A DNA stretch of 64,000 bases from Eutreptiella sp. 'Long Island Sound 2002'. Taxonomy: Eukaryota > Euglenozoa > Euglenophyceae > Eutreptiales > Eutreptiaceae. The position numbers and the translations under genes are program-made. The stretch's first letter is position 1. Each line of letters begins with the position of its first letter. The notes beneath the pieces are model-generated. The model searched no databases. It worked only from the letters and a program-made list of their open reading frames with translations, and was not told the DNA's origin. Below, piece by piece: positions 44,111 to 55,222 of the stretch. Location of the stretch: NCBI GenBank assembly GCA_964036045.1, contig OZ038381.1:146763596-146827595 (forward strand), in the 5' to 3' direction.

Positions 44111-45375
44111 GCTTTGTTGGCCCTCCGCCTCTCGGCTCTCCGTGCGCTTGTCCCTCTTTCGTGCTTTCCGCCTGGCTGGTGGTTGCTCCCCGTCGGTTGC
44201 TGCCCCCCCCCGCCCCCCCTTTTTGTCTCGCGGTTTTCGTCGCTGCCGCTCGGCGCTGTGGTGTGCTGTGTTGTGCTGTGTGTCCCTGGGTGCGGTGCTG
44301 CGCCGCGCTGCTGCGCGTTGTGTCCTCTGGTGTTGTGCTGTCCTGTGCTGTGTTGTGCTCGTTGGGTGCCGCTGCTTGTTGCGCCGTGCCCTCTGGCGCT
44401 GCCCGTTGCCCTGGGGCCCTGTGCTCTGCGGCGTTGCGTTTTGCGGTGCTCCCCCGTGCCGTGTGTGTTTTGTCGTGGCGCGGTGGTGCGTGCTGTTGTT
44501 CGCCGCTCTGCTTTGTGCTGTGTGTGTCCCGGGGTGCTGTGCTGTGCGTTCCCTGTCCTCTCCGCTCTGTGTGGTGCTGTGCTTCGCTGTGCTGGTGCGC
44601 CTGCGTTGTGCTGTTCGTGTGGTGCGTGCTGTTGCTGGTGCCTGGTGCTGTGGTGTGCCGTGGTGCGGTGCTGGGTCTGGTGGCCCGTGGTTGTCTGCTG
44701 GTGGCGTGTTTCGGTGTCGGTGTCCCTGTCTGGCCGCGTGGTCTGTTGCCCTGTGGTTGGTGTGGTTTGGTGTGGTGCCCTGCTTTCCTGTGTCGTGTTC
44801 TGTGCTGTTGGGGCTTGCTTTGCCCTCCTGTGGGCTGTCGTGCTTTGCTGTGTTGTGCTGTTGGTTGGCTGTGCTGTTTTTTGCCCGCCGGTGGTGTCTG
44901 CGTGCTGTGGTGCTCTTTTCCTCGTGCTGTGCGTTCCCTGTCTACTCCGCTCTGTGCGCTGCGGTGCCTTGTTGTGCTGGCTGTGGTGCCCCGCTTCCCT
45001 GTGTCGTGTGCTGTGGCGCTGTGCTGTCGTGTGGTGCTGTGCTGTCGTGCTCTGCTGTCGGTTTGCGGTGCTGCCTGTGTTTGCTTTGCCCTCCTGCGGC
45101 CTGTCGTGCGTTGTTGGTGCCTCGTGCTGTGGCGTGTCCCTGTGCGTTGTGGTGTCTCCCTGGGCGTTCTGCGGTGTGGTGGTACTGCTCTGGTGTGTCG
45201 TGGTGTCTTGCTGTGCTGCGCGTTGTCCTGTGGTGTCCTGCGCCCTGTGCCGTGTCCTGCGGTGCCGTGCTGCCCTGCGGTGCTGTGCTGGTTTGCTGTG
45301 CTGTGCGGTTGTCTGCGCTGCTGGTGTTTGTTTTTCCTTTTGTCCTCTTTTCCTTTGTGTGGGTGTGGTTGTACC
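44111..45375 (-). other. A-depleted low-complexity stretch
   Basis: Plus-strand sequence is made mostly of G, T and C, with many GTGCTGTG and TGTTGTGCTG words. The Cys/Val/Leu-rich frames through it are explained by this composition. It is taken as family Q 3' region sequence; no domain. Confidence 0.5.
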
Positions 45376-45400
45376 TACTTGAAAAACCGCTGCAAAATTT

Positions 45401-45450
45401 CGTATAATTTTTTTTTTTTTTTTTTTGAAAATAAAAAAAAATTATACACG
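45401..45450. repeat. T/A inverted repeat hairpin
   Basis: CGTATAAT plus 17 more T, then GAAAAT, then nine A and TTATACACG form a long hairpin. It may be a transposon end or a poly(A) junction. Confidence 0.65.
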
Positions 45451-46000
45451 AACCAACACACTCGCGTGCAGCAAGACCATGTACGATGCCGTGCCTTACG
45501 TGTTACCCGTCGTTCTTGCTGTTCTTGGCCTTGTACTTGTGCGTGGCGTCGTGGAGCGTGTTGTTGTCCATTGCTAAGGGTTGACCGCGTTCCCCCAGGG
45601 CCGCTGCCTAAGCTGCAGGGCAAGGGGAGTGATGGGCACGAGGGGAGGAAGGGAGGTGCATGGAGAAGAAGAAGAAAAAGGCGGCTGGGCGCGACGTGAG
45701 GGGTCGTGGCGCGTTATGAAAAATTTTCGAGTTTTACGCGCTGCTCGCGACGCGTTTTTCTTTGCGCCTATAGCGAGTTAGACGACGGCAGGGACCGCGT
45801 TGGGGTCCTACATGCGTTACGGTGCTTACGGCGTTAACTATTCACCTATTTCACGTCGAAAAATTTCTCGTCGCGTTTTTACGCGTTTCGCAGCGCGCTT
45901 TTTGGCCCAAGCGTTTTTTATGCTAATCAGCTTTATTTTCAGCTATTCAGAAAGATTTTTCGTCGTGTTTTATCTATCTTTTTATTCTATTCTATCTTTT
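45451..46000. other. AT-rich island, no recognised gene
   Basis: After a GC-rich stretch, 45,710-46,000 is AT-rich with repeated CGTTTTTACGCG and GCGCG-type words. It ends exactly where the LINE fragment starts (46,001). Nothing coding is recognised. Confidence 0.4.
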
Positions 46001-46711
46001 GTGGGATATGGGCAGTCCCTTGACCCATGTGGTGCGGTATTGGTGTCCTGTCCTGGTGAGGATGGGGGTTAGGCTGGGGTGGGTTGCCTGGATTTTGAGG
46101 GCCTGTTCGTGCGGCACCATTGCGTCTGGGTCGCACCTCCCCATGACAGGCACGTCTTGCAGGTCTGGAGCTTTGTCTGTGTCGTACAGGGCACCTGGTT
46201 CGTTGAGGGACATGAGAGTGACGAGCGCATTGGTGACTTCGTGGGTGTGCGCCTTGGTGTCCCTCGGGGGCCCCTTGCGCGGCGTGGTAGTAGTCATTGT
46301 CCCTGGCGCAGTTTTGAGGTTAATTGCTGCTGCCACGCGTTGCTCCTCGACTACATTCGGCTCCTCCAGCCATGCCTGTGGCACGTCACCCGTCCAGACG
46401 CTGGCCGACGGTACTTGGTTGGCGGGTGTGTGGAGCTGTACCGGGCACTTGGGGAACTGCCTGTCGTCCCAGAGTTCGAGGTTCGAGGTTTCCGCTTTCT
46501 CGCCCCACTCCAGGAGCGCCTGCCATTTGATCTTCAGCTGCGGTTGCCATGTTGGCCAGGAGTGGCCAGTCTGCCCTGTATCTTGCCCGAAAACCATACA
46601 AATTGCTTCGCTTGTCCTTTGAGCGAGGCCCCGAACACTCCTTTTACTTCTGCGCTGTCTGGCCATTCGGGGTGCATGGCGGCACCTTCCGCCACCGTGA
46701 AGAATGGGCAC
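46001..46711 (-). pseudogene. ORF2 start and endonuclease N-terminus
   Basis: The frame includes WQALLEWGEKAETSNLELWD and runs into GLPISHK, where the copy ends before the GDFN motif. It overlaps the end of ORF1 in a different frame. Confidence 0.6.
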
Positions 46712-47643
46712 GCCTGGGCCTTTGGCTGTGGATCGGGCGGCGGCGGCACTGCAGCCGCTTTCGGCTCCGGCTTGGGCCGTTTGGCCCGGCAGGCCGAGAT
46801 GCCCGCTCTCCCTGGACGAGGCCTCAGCTTGGGCCGGGGTTGTTCTGGCGCCGGCTTGGGGGCTGGCTTAGGCGCATTGCGGTTCTGAAAGATGCTGTAT
46901 GCCGGCCCTCGTCCCTCACGGGGTCGCTGCATACCTCGAAGTTGGTTCGCGTGTTCTTGTAGGTTGGTGGTGCGAAGCTTGAGGGTTCTTTCGGTGTCCG
47001 TGGGCCAGGACATCCAGCGTTCCTGCCGTGATGTCCCTTGTTTTTTTATGTAGGCTGCCAGGTTGCGAGTGAGTGTGAGCCACGTCGCGGGCAGCGTGGT
47101 GTCTGTGGCTGGGGCATCCATCGTCCAGTGCATAGCGGTCTTGAGGGCTAACCAGTGCGCTCGAGGTTGGTTGGTGTGGTGGGTGGAGTGGTTAAAACGG
47201 TGCCCCACTGCCGGTGGGGTTGCTGTCTTCGCTTCCGGTGTGAATGTGTGGACTCTGTCCGTTGTGCCCATGGCGTTCCATTGTGCTACCCACCAGGTGT
47301 GTTGGTGGCACGTTAGTGTCGACGCCGGGGCATCTGGGGGATTGTAAATAAAGGTCGTCCAATCAGTGACCTTCGGACCTTCTGTTCTTCGGTTGTGCTG
47401 CTCTGGTGGGCTGGTTAGGTTAACCAGATGGTTCATAAGGTCCGGTGTCAGGGTGTCCTCCGTATCCTGCACCCTGTCCTTACATGCCTTCGGGTGTCCC
47501 ACGGCATCATCCCAGGTGTCCTTGGTGGCCGCCAGGGTGTTGGCCGCTAGGTGATGATATCGTCCGTTAGGCCTTCTACGATAAGGTGTTTTTCTCCCGC
47601 CAGGGTGGTCGGGAGTTGGGCCGTGTGTTTCATGGTGACGTGT
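46534..47643 (-). pseudogene. family Q ORF1 (gag-like), 5'-truncated
   Basis: A frame of about 370 codons: a Thr/His-rich N-terminal part, an aromatic segment (TFIYNPPDAPAS, HQHTWWVAQWNAMG), then a basic Pro/Lys region (PKPAPKPAPEQPRPKLRPRP) and the end FSGKIQGRLATPGQHG. ORF1 proteins of LINEs bind the element RNA; the basic region fits that. No CCHC knuckle is seen. The start lies beyond 47,643 and is lost. Confidence 0.5.
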
Positions 47644-48648
47644 AGCAGCGCAAAAAGGAAAACAAGCAACAAGGTTTCCTGCTGAGAAAGCAACTGCCCT
47701 GGTAAATTTTCCCCTTGCAATTGCCTTCGAAACCTCATAAGAGTGACGCACTGCATGCAACCGGATTTCAATCTAGCTCACCGCTCTCTGGTGCATCTTA
47801 TTCCGCACCTCTGTGGCGGTGACTTATCCCTCTTCAGGCCAAAGATGCTGAAAAGCTGGTTCAGAAAGCTGCTGAAGCAAAGCGCAAGGGGAAAGAAAAG
47901 AGCAAAAAGCCACTGAAAACCGCAGAAATCTCGTACCCCACCACCCCTGCGTCCCAACATACTCTGTGCCTCTTGTCCCTGCTGTGTCTTTGCCTCAATG
48001 TCTATCACACCGCGGCACATGTCTCTGCACCTCATTTCATCCAGCCTGCCACTTTCTCGTCGGCACACTGCGTGCCCCCCACTCCCACATTGTCTGACCT
48101 TCCCCTGATTCAGGAAGCTGGTAAAGCAAAGGGCAAGGCGAAAGAAAGCGAGCAAAGAGCCGCTGAAAACCGCAGAAATCTGGTACACCACAGCCCCTGC
48201 GTCCCAATATACTCTGTGCGTCTTGCCCCTGCTGTGATTTCGCCTGAATGTCTTTCACACCGTGGCACATGTCTCTGCACCTCATTTCATCCAGCCTGCC
48301 ACATTCTCGTCGTCACATTGCGTTCCCCCAAACCCATTTCGTCAGACTCTCCCCGTGCAATGCGCCCACTCTCATCATCACGCCACTGTCCTGAGCATTA
48401 ACTCCTGTCCGTCTCAGAAGCGGAAAAGAGCAGATGAAGAAGACAGTGACGACGATAATGAAGATGAAGGTGATGCGGACCTTGATACTGACGTTGAAAT
48501 TGTAGCTGAACTAGAGTCAATGGAGCAAGTAGAGGGCCATGACTATAGACTTGCAGCAACGGGCGTGCTGCACTACGGAAATATTGTTCCAGCCAGACCG
48601 TTAGGTACAATTGCGGGCTTCCTTGTACAAAAGAGGGTGAAAGACTAG
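47644..48648 (+). pseudogene. truncated copy of the coiled-coil host gene
   Basis: Exons match the 3' half of the gene at 22.6-25.07 kb: 47,644-47,701, 47,838-47,932, 48,114-48,182 and 48,418-48,648, with homologous introns. The first two each lack one base relative to the full gene, shifting the frame. The 33-bp exon of the other copy (24,075-24,107) and its intron are absent. The last two exons are intact and end LVQKRVKD, four residues shorter. Introns are kept, so this arose by DNA duplication and not by retroposition. Confidence 0.75.
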
Positions 48649-49054
48649 TTATGGAGCTGGCAGGTGTTGGGACCTTTGCGAGGCAATCCTGCACATGACC
48701 GAGCAACGTGCAAGCCACTACAAAAATAATCCAACTTGTCAGAGCGCAAGGCGCGCTTGGAGACAGGCCTTTGTGGGCATGCATCTTCATGCGGCAGAAT
48801 TCGGGTCCACCAGAGCAACATCGCACGTGGTCAAAACATCGGCAAGACATTGTTACTCTAATCCTGCCGCTCAGACCAAGGGAGGCCCATTTTCACATCA
48901 TCGTTCGCAACACACGAGAAATACTTCGACATGGTGAAGGGATGCAGATCCCAGCCGCCGCCGAACGGTCCATCCACTCCCTCCTCAACCACACCAATTT
49001 ATTCCTGATGTTGCTGTATTGCAGCGACGGACTCCCCGCCTATCCACAGGAGTC
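48649..49054 (+). other. host-gene 3' flank and uninterrupted target site
   Basis: From 48,649 to 48,860 it matches 25,070-25,270. At TGTTACTCTA it continues ATCCTGCCGC, the empty form of the site that holds a LINE at 25,270. An open frame (48,708-49,235) spans it and includes SLLNHTNLFLMLLYCSDG; no family is recognised. Confidence 0.6.
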
Positions 49055-49243
49055 AACACCGCTAAATACCGTATGCCACGCACAGTGTCCCTCATTGTTC
49101 AGCTTACAGGAACGCGTTGGTGGGTGGGGGAGGGGGGTTTGCAGACTTCCGGTGTGGAGGGGTGTCGCAGCTCCCCCCCCTCCCCTAGCCACTAAGACAA
49201 ATTGCAATGAAATCTGCTGTGGATCTAAACAATAAATTGCCGT

Positions 49244-50342
49244 ATGCCTTGTCATGGTGGAACACGGTGTGCCTCTTTCCCTGCTTGCACAGACTGCAAA
49301 ATGCCCCGTGCTTTTGTCCCAAAAATTGATGGTCGCTATAGAGCCCCAAATTACCCACACAATTCTCTTGTGATGCAGGATTTGATAAATAAATTCAAGA
49401 CAAGGGCAACCTGGCACAATATTTGTGAGCATTGCCGTGGATATGGCGATTATCGTGATCGAGCGGTGTGTCGTTGGCATCAAGCGAACAGCCCGGGGCG
49501 CTTTCCTGGATCCACAGCAGACTTTGCCGCTATTTGTCGAGCTTGCAAAGCGGGACAGCCTATTTCACAAAGGAGACTATCAAAGATCCCTGTGCTGTTT
49601 GTTTGATGCTGCCAACGTTTCGTACTATATACCACATAAAGCACAGGTCCTGGTATTTAATTTGCCACATCTGCGCTCAACGCATCAACAGTTGGCGGTT
49701 CACCGGATTTGGAGATGGCTAGGGCCAGATAAGGCCAGCGACTATTGGGATGATTTGGAGGACCCCTCAGTGGTGGCAGCCGTTGAAGAGGTCTGTCAAA
49801 ACAAAAGCCTCAATTGTCTTCAGATGTACGACTGGGCTTGCAATGTGGCAACCAAGCGCTGGAAGCCATCTGGTCACCCTCACGCGTGCGATGAGTGCTA
49901 CATCACGCGCGACGACATGAAACGTGCCGGACACGAGAAAGCAGCGTTGAGGGACTGGCACTGGGTCCCTTCCCCCATGGCTCCATTCCTTAATCTGGTG
50001 AAAGACCCGGATGATGGGGTCTACGATCCCGGCCATCGTGTGGCACTTGTCCTTGTCGACATCCTGCTGGCCTCTCGATATTTTTGGCTGCAAACCAACG
50101 ACCCAGAGAAGATGGTGGCGTTTGAAGCAATCTGCAGGGAGGCAACACAGGGCAGCTGGAAACCACCCAAAATTCGCAAAAATGAGCAGGGTGAATGGAG
50201 GGCGACCTGCAAACAGGCCAATTTCAAGGGTTGCAACGATGCCTTCTGGCAGGCTATAGAGAACCACATGCCAGCCTCAGAAGATGGCTTGATTGCTGTA
50301 GATCCACGCATTCCTTGTTGCCCTATTCTGACCTCCGCATAG
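49244..50342 (+). pseudogene. unrecognised Cys/His-rich protein, frames shifted
   Basis: Frame 1 (49,244-49,606) has MPRAFVPKIDGRYRAP, then ICEHC and AICRAC pairs. A shift near 49,590 gives PCAVC and LICHIC (to 49,722). A further frame (to 50,342) reads DYWDDLEDPSVVAAVEEV, a HACDEC pair and FWQAIENHMPASE. The run of CxxC pairs suggests several zinc sites in one ancestral protein, broken by frameshifts or by unrecognised introns. The same frames occur at 57.9-59.0 kb. No family is recognised. Confidence 0.45.
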
Positions 50343-51041
50343 CAAGACAACCGCTCCAGAAAGCCACCGCGACGAGCCTCGGCACCCAGGCACTGCTGCT
50401 CTGGAACGCCCTTCGCAGCCTTCCCCCCTACGTCCAAATCGATATCCTGAAACAAAAATCCTACAGGCACCAATACGGAAACCGTAAGGTCGACAACCAG
50501 GCAGTACACCACTGCACAACGCACGTGCAAACCCTCCAGATCCCCGACCTCGGCCGAAACCACACACACCTCCAAAACATACCCCCCAAAACCGGAGCCC
50601 CATCAGAACCCTGACTGGGTACCAGAGGACGCCCCCTATTCCTCCCACGACAGTGCATACCATTGGCCCAACCCCATCCAACATCTCCCCCGCGTGCTCG
50701 ACAACACAGACAGCCGGGCACAAATCCAGGAGCTCCAGGAGAAACTGCAAATCCCCCTCTACCACTCGGCACTGCGCCCAGCAAACGTTCCAGCCCACCT
50801 CCAAAAAACGACCCATCCAGCTCCTCAGGGAGCAACTACCATTCCTCACCGGGTTCGTCAGATGGCTTGCCCGCAAAAGCATCCACGTCCTGAAAGAACA
50901 CACACGTTGCCCGTGCGACCACACCACCCCAGAGGACTGGGAACACTTCAAGAAATGCCCCCTGCATACAGGCAGGGACACGCTAGTGGGCTGGTCTCCG
51001 GCAGAGACCCTACGACAACACGAAGGCTGGCCGACCACAAA
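50325..51041 (+). pseudogene. family Q RNase H end and CCHC, copy 2
   Basis: DLRIARQPLQ aligns with DFQIIRKLAQ of the 36-kb copy, followed by ILKQKSYRHQYGNRKVDN (RNase H end). After frame changes comes the zinc motif CPCDHTTPEDWEHFKKCPL with all Cys/His kept, then LVGWSPAETLRQHEGW. Truncated at 51,041. Confidence 0.65.
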
Positions 51042-51044
51042 CCA

Positions 51045-51640
51045 AAGAGTGAGTAGCATATGCCGCCATACATGCATTAGGAAACACTTACTCTTGGGCG
51101 TCGCAAAAAACAAAGAGTCCAAGACATAAAGAATAAGTAGCATGTCATGAATGCATTAAACAAACACGCCTACTCTTGGGCGTCGCAAAATACAAAGAGT
51201 CCGCAAACCAACGATTAAGTAACATATGCCGCCATGCAAGCATTAAGACACGCTTACTCTTGGGCGTCGCACAACACAAAGAGTCCATGACATAAAGAAT
51301 AAGTAGCATGTCATGAATGCATTAAGCAAACACGCCCACTCTTGGGCGTCGCAAAATGCAAAGAGTCCACAAACCAACGAGTAAATAGCATACACCGCCA
51401 TGCATGCATTAAGACACGCTTACTCTTGGGCGTCGCACAACACAAAGAGTCCATGACATAAAGAATAAGTAGCATGTCATGAATGCATTAAGCAAACACG
51501 CCTACACTTGGGCGTCGCAAAATGCAAAGAGTCCACAAACCAACGAGTAAATAGCATACACGCCATGCATGCATTAGGACACGCTTACTCTTGGGCGTCG
51601 CCAAAACCAAAGAGTCCAGGACGGGAAGAATAAGTAAAAC
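51045..51640. repeat. 166-bp dimeric satellite
   Basis: CTCTTGGGCGTCGC recurs at 51,091, 51,173, 51,257, 51,339, 51,423, 51,505 (CACTT) and 51,588. Spacings alternate between 82 and 83-84, so two related subunits form a repeat of about 166 bp; one carries ATGTCATGAATGCATTAA, the other GCCGCCATGCATGCATTA. AACAAAGAGTCC recurs once more at about 51,733. Confidence 0.9.
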
Positions 51641-51754
51641 ACCAAAGGAAGCCAGACGCCGTGGTGGCCGGGATGCCAGTGGCGAGTTCGCTGCGGCGTT
51701 CCCCACGGTGTCTAGCCATGTGTAAACAAAAACAAAGAGTCCGCAACGTCGCTG

Positions 51755-54240
51755 CAACGGTATGGCGCACGCGAGCACGCGCCCAGAGCCACACCGCACA
51801 CACCACGCAACACACCGAGCACGCACACCGGTGAACAGGAGCCACGTGGCCCAGGACACCGCACACACCACACAACAAACCGCACAAGCACACCAGGGAA
51901 CCGGAGCCAAGCGGCCCTGGACACCGCCCACACAACACCACAAACTGGGCGTGCGCACCGTTGAACAGGGGCCGGGAGGCCCAGGACACCGCACACGCAA
52001 CACCGCACACCGGACACCACGCACACCGCAACACACCGCGACACCGGAGAACACACACCAAGTGTCCCAGGACACCACACACACAACACAACACACGCCA
52101 CGCGAGCACATCAGCACAAAAGGGCCAAAAGGCCCAGAAGACCACACACACGACACCGGACACAGAGCGGACACGCCGGAGGACAGGAGCCAAGAAGCCC
52201 AGAACACGGCACAAACGACACAACACAACGAGCACGCGCACCAGAGAACAGGAGCCAAGAGGCCCAGGACACCGCACACACAACACCGCACACAAAGCGT
52301 GCACACCAGTGAACAGGAGCCAAGGGGCCCAGGACGCCTCACACACGACACAACACACCGGAGGAGGCACACAGGTGAACAGGAGCCAAGAGGCCCAGGA
52401 CACCGTACACGCAACACCACACACAGAGCATGCACACCGGTGAACAGGAGCCAGGAGGCCCAGGACGCTGTACACGCAAAACCACACACAGAGCATGCAC
52501 ACCGGTGAACAGGAGCCAGGAGGCCCAGGACACCGTACGCGCAACACCACACACAGAGCGTGCACACCGGTGAACAGGAGCCAGGAGGCCCAGGACACCC
52601 TGCACACAACACCACACACAGAGCGTGCACACCGGTGAACAGGAGCCAGGAGGCCCGGGACGCCGTACACGCAACACCACACACAGAGCCTGCACACCGG
52701 TGAACAGGAGCCAGGAGGCCCAGGACGCCGTACACGCAACACCACACACAGAGCGTGCACACCGGTGAACAGGAGCCAGGAGGCCCAGGACACCGTACAC
52801 AGAACACCACACACAGAGCGTGCACACCGGTGAACAGGAGCCAGGAGGCCCAGGACGCCGTACACGCAACACCACACACAGAGCGTACACACCGGGGAAC
52901 AGGAGCCAGGAGGCCCAGGACACCGTACACGCAACAACACGCACAGAGCGTGCAAACCGGTGAACAGGAGCCAGGAGGCCCAGGACGCCGTACACGCAAC
53001 ACCACACACAGAGCGTGCACACCGGTGAACAGGAGCCAGGAGGCCCAGGACAGCGTACACACAACACCACGCAGGGAGCGTGCACATCGGTGAACAGGAG
53101 CCAGGAGGCCCAGGACACCGTACACACAACACCACACACAGAGTGTGCACACCGGTGAACAGGAGCCAGGAGGCCCAGGACACCGTACACACAACACCAC
53201 GCACAGAGCGTGCACACCGGTGAACAGGAGCCAGGAGGCCCAGGACACCGTACACACAACACCACACACAGAGCTTGCACACCGGTGAACAGGAGCCAGG
53301 AGGCCCAGGACGCCGTACACGCAACACCACACACAGAGCGTGCACACCGGTGAACAGGAGCCAGGAGGCCCAGGACACCGTACGCGCAACACCACACACA
53401 GAGCGTGCACAACAGTGAACAGGAGCCAGGAGGCCCAGGACGCCGTACACGCAACACCACACACAGAGCGTACACACCGGTGAACAGGAGCCAGGAGGCC
53501 GAGGACATCGTACACGCAACACCACGCACAGAGCGTGCACACCGGTGAACAGGAGCAAGGAGGCCCAGGACGCCGTACACGCAACACCACACACAGAGCG
53601 TGCACACCGGTGAACAGGAGCCAGGAGCCCAAGGACACCGTACGCACAAGACCACACACAGAGCATGCACACCGGTGAACAGGAGCCAGGAGGCCCAGGA
53701 CGCCGTGCACGCAACACCACACACAGAGCGTGCACACCGGTGAACAGGAGCCAGGAGGCCCAGGACACCGTACACGCAACACCACACACAGAGAGTGCAC
53801 ACCGGTGAACAGGGGCCAGGAGGCCCAGGACGCCGTACACGCAACACCACACACAGAGCGTGCACACTGGTGAACAGGAGCCAGGAGGCCCAGGACACCG
53901 TACACGCAACACGACGCACAGAGCATGCACACCGGTGAACAGGAGCCAGGAGGCCCAGGACACCGTACACACAACACCACACACAGAGCGTGCACACCGG
54001 TGAACAGGAGCCAGGAGGCCCAGGACACCGTACACGCAACACCACACACAGAGCGTGCACACCGGTGAACAGGAGCCAGGAGGCCGAGGACACCGTACAC
54101 AAAACACCACACACAGAGCCTGCACACCGGTGAACAGGAGCCAAGCTGCCCAGGACACCGCACACCCAACACCACACACAGGACATGCACCATGGTGAAC
54201 AGGAGCCAGGAGGCCCAGGACACCGTACACGCGGCACAGC
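51755..54240 (+). repeat. 65-bp satellite A, variant array of about 38 units
   Basis: The unit is CCAGGAGGCCCAGGACACCG followed by TACACGCAACACCACACACA and GAGCGTGCACACCGGTGAAC. It is 65 bp and related to the array at 39.7-43.5 kb but a distinct subfamily (CACACAGAGCGTGC in place of the CACCGAGCGGGC region). The first 600 bp are more diverged. The long minus-strand frames here (up to 1079 codons) come from the A-poor repeat strand. Confidence 0.95.
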
Positions 54241-54730
54241 ACACCACACGAGCAACCCGCCCGCAAAACGACCACAGCCCACGCCGCCCTGCAGGAAAGA
54301 AACACCATGTCAGACCACCAAGACCAACCAGCCAAGGCGAATCCAGCGGGTACGAAGAGGGTAGGCAGGCAGGGCAGGCCGGCGAAAAAGGACAGAGGGA
54401 CACAGCGGGAAAGGCGAGGGGAGAGGAACCAAACCCCCCCCCCCCCAACGTATAGACACCCCACTGCCGCGCACCGGGCCGCAGCCGGGCGCCAACAGGG
54501 CCCGCCATGGAGCCAAACGGGCCTGCCAGAGAGAGGGTGTGTCCCCGCGCCTGCACAACAGCACGCCCGGGCAAGGAGCGCGCGCCACACGCACGCCAAG
54601 CAGGGCACACACGCAGCACCGCACGCCAGCACGCACAACGGCACAAAACACGACACCACCACGGCAAACACCCACGCCCGACGACGAACGAGCCGCCAAG
54701 AACAAGTCCAAGCCCCGCAGTCCCCACAGC
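54241..54730 (+). other. spacer between satellite A and minisatellite B
   Basis: T-poor GC-rich sequence with a C13 run near 54,428 and no recognised domain. Confidence 0.4.
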
Positions 54731-55222
54731 ACGACAGCCGCCGTCCGGATGGACGTGTGTGCGCCCAGCAGGGTACCCAATCCCTGCCGGCTACGAAACA
54801 GCCGCCGTCCGGACGAACGTGTGTGCGCCCGGCAGTGAACCCAGCCCCTGCCGGCTACGAACCAGCCGACGTCCGGATGGACGTGTGTGCGCCCGGCAGT
54901 GAACCCAGCCCCTGCCGGCTACGAAACAGCCGCCGTCCGGATGGACGTGTGTGCGCCCGGCAGTGGACCCAGCCCCTGCTGGCTACAGAACAGCCGCCTT
55001 CCGGATGGACGTGTGTGCGCCCAGCAGTGAACCCAGCCCCTGCCGGCTACGAAACAGCCGCCGTCCGGACAGACGTGTGCGCGCCCGGCAGTGAACCCAG
55101 CCCCTGCCGGCTACAAAACAGCCGCCGTCCGGAGGGACGTGTGTGCGCCCGGCACCGAACCCAGCCCCTGCCGGCAACGGAACAGCCGCCGTCCGGAGGG
55201 ATGCGTGAGCACCCGGCGGGCA
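54731..55222 (+). repeat. minisatellite B, eight 64-bp units
   Basis: Units begin CCGTCCGGATGGACG at 54,741, 54,805, about 54,869 and so on, each followed by CAGTGAACCCAGCCCCTGCC. As 64 leaves remainder 1 on division by 3, reading frames cycle here as well. Confidence 0.9.

Larger units (their letters stand above)
46001..47643 (-). mobile_element. family Q LINE 5' fragment
   Basis: Minus-strand copy with ORF1 and the start of ORF2. From 46,001 to about 46,640 it matches 38,475-39,113 almost exactly; beyond that it supplies the upstream part missing there. It stops abruptly inside the endonuclease at 46,001. The other border, at about 47,643, joins the host-gene pseudogene. Confidence 0.7.
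49055..51041 (+). mobile_element. chimeric zinc-protein/LINE unit, copy 1
   Basis: Matches 57,702-59,688 at a constant offset of 8647 with few differences. The first 1.27 kb encode an unrecognised Cys-rich protein; from about 50,325 the sequence is family Q RNase H onward. Both copies share the internal junction, so the chimera was copied as a unit. This copy ends at 51,041, where the 166-bp satellite begins. Confidence 0.7.

Noticed and set aside
43673-45699. Three overlapping frames of 569-669 codons rich in Cys, Val and Leu, like membrane proteins
   Set aside because: The plus strand is nearly without A here; hydrophobic residues follow from GTG, CTG and TGT words. No family features.
51045-51640. 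CRISPR-like regular spacing
   Set aside because: The whole 82-84-bp unit is repeated, including the supposed spacers; it is a tandem satellite.
51488-54727. Minus-strand frames of 1079, 1028 and 647 codons, rich in Cys
   Set aside because: Same artefact over the variant satellite array.
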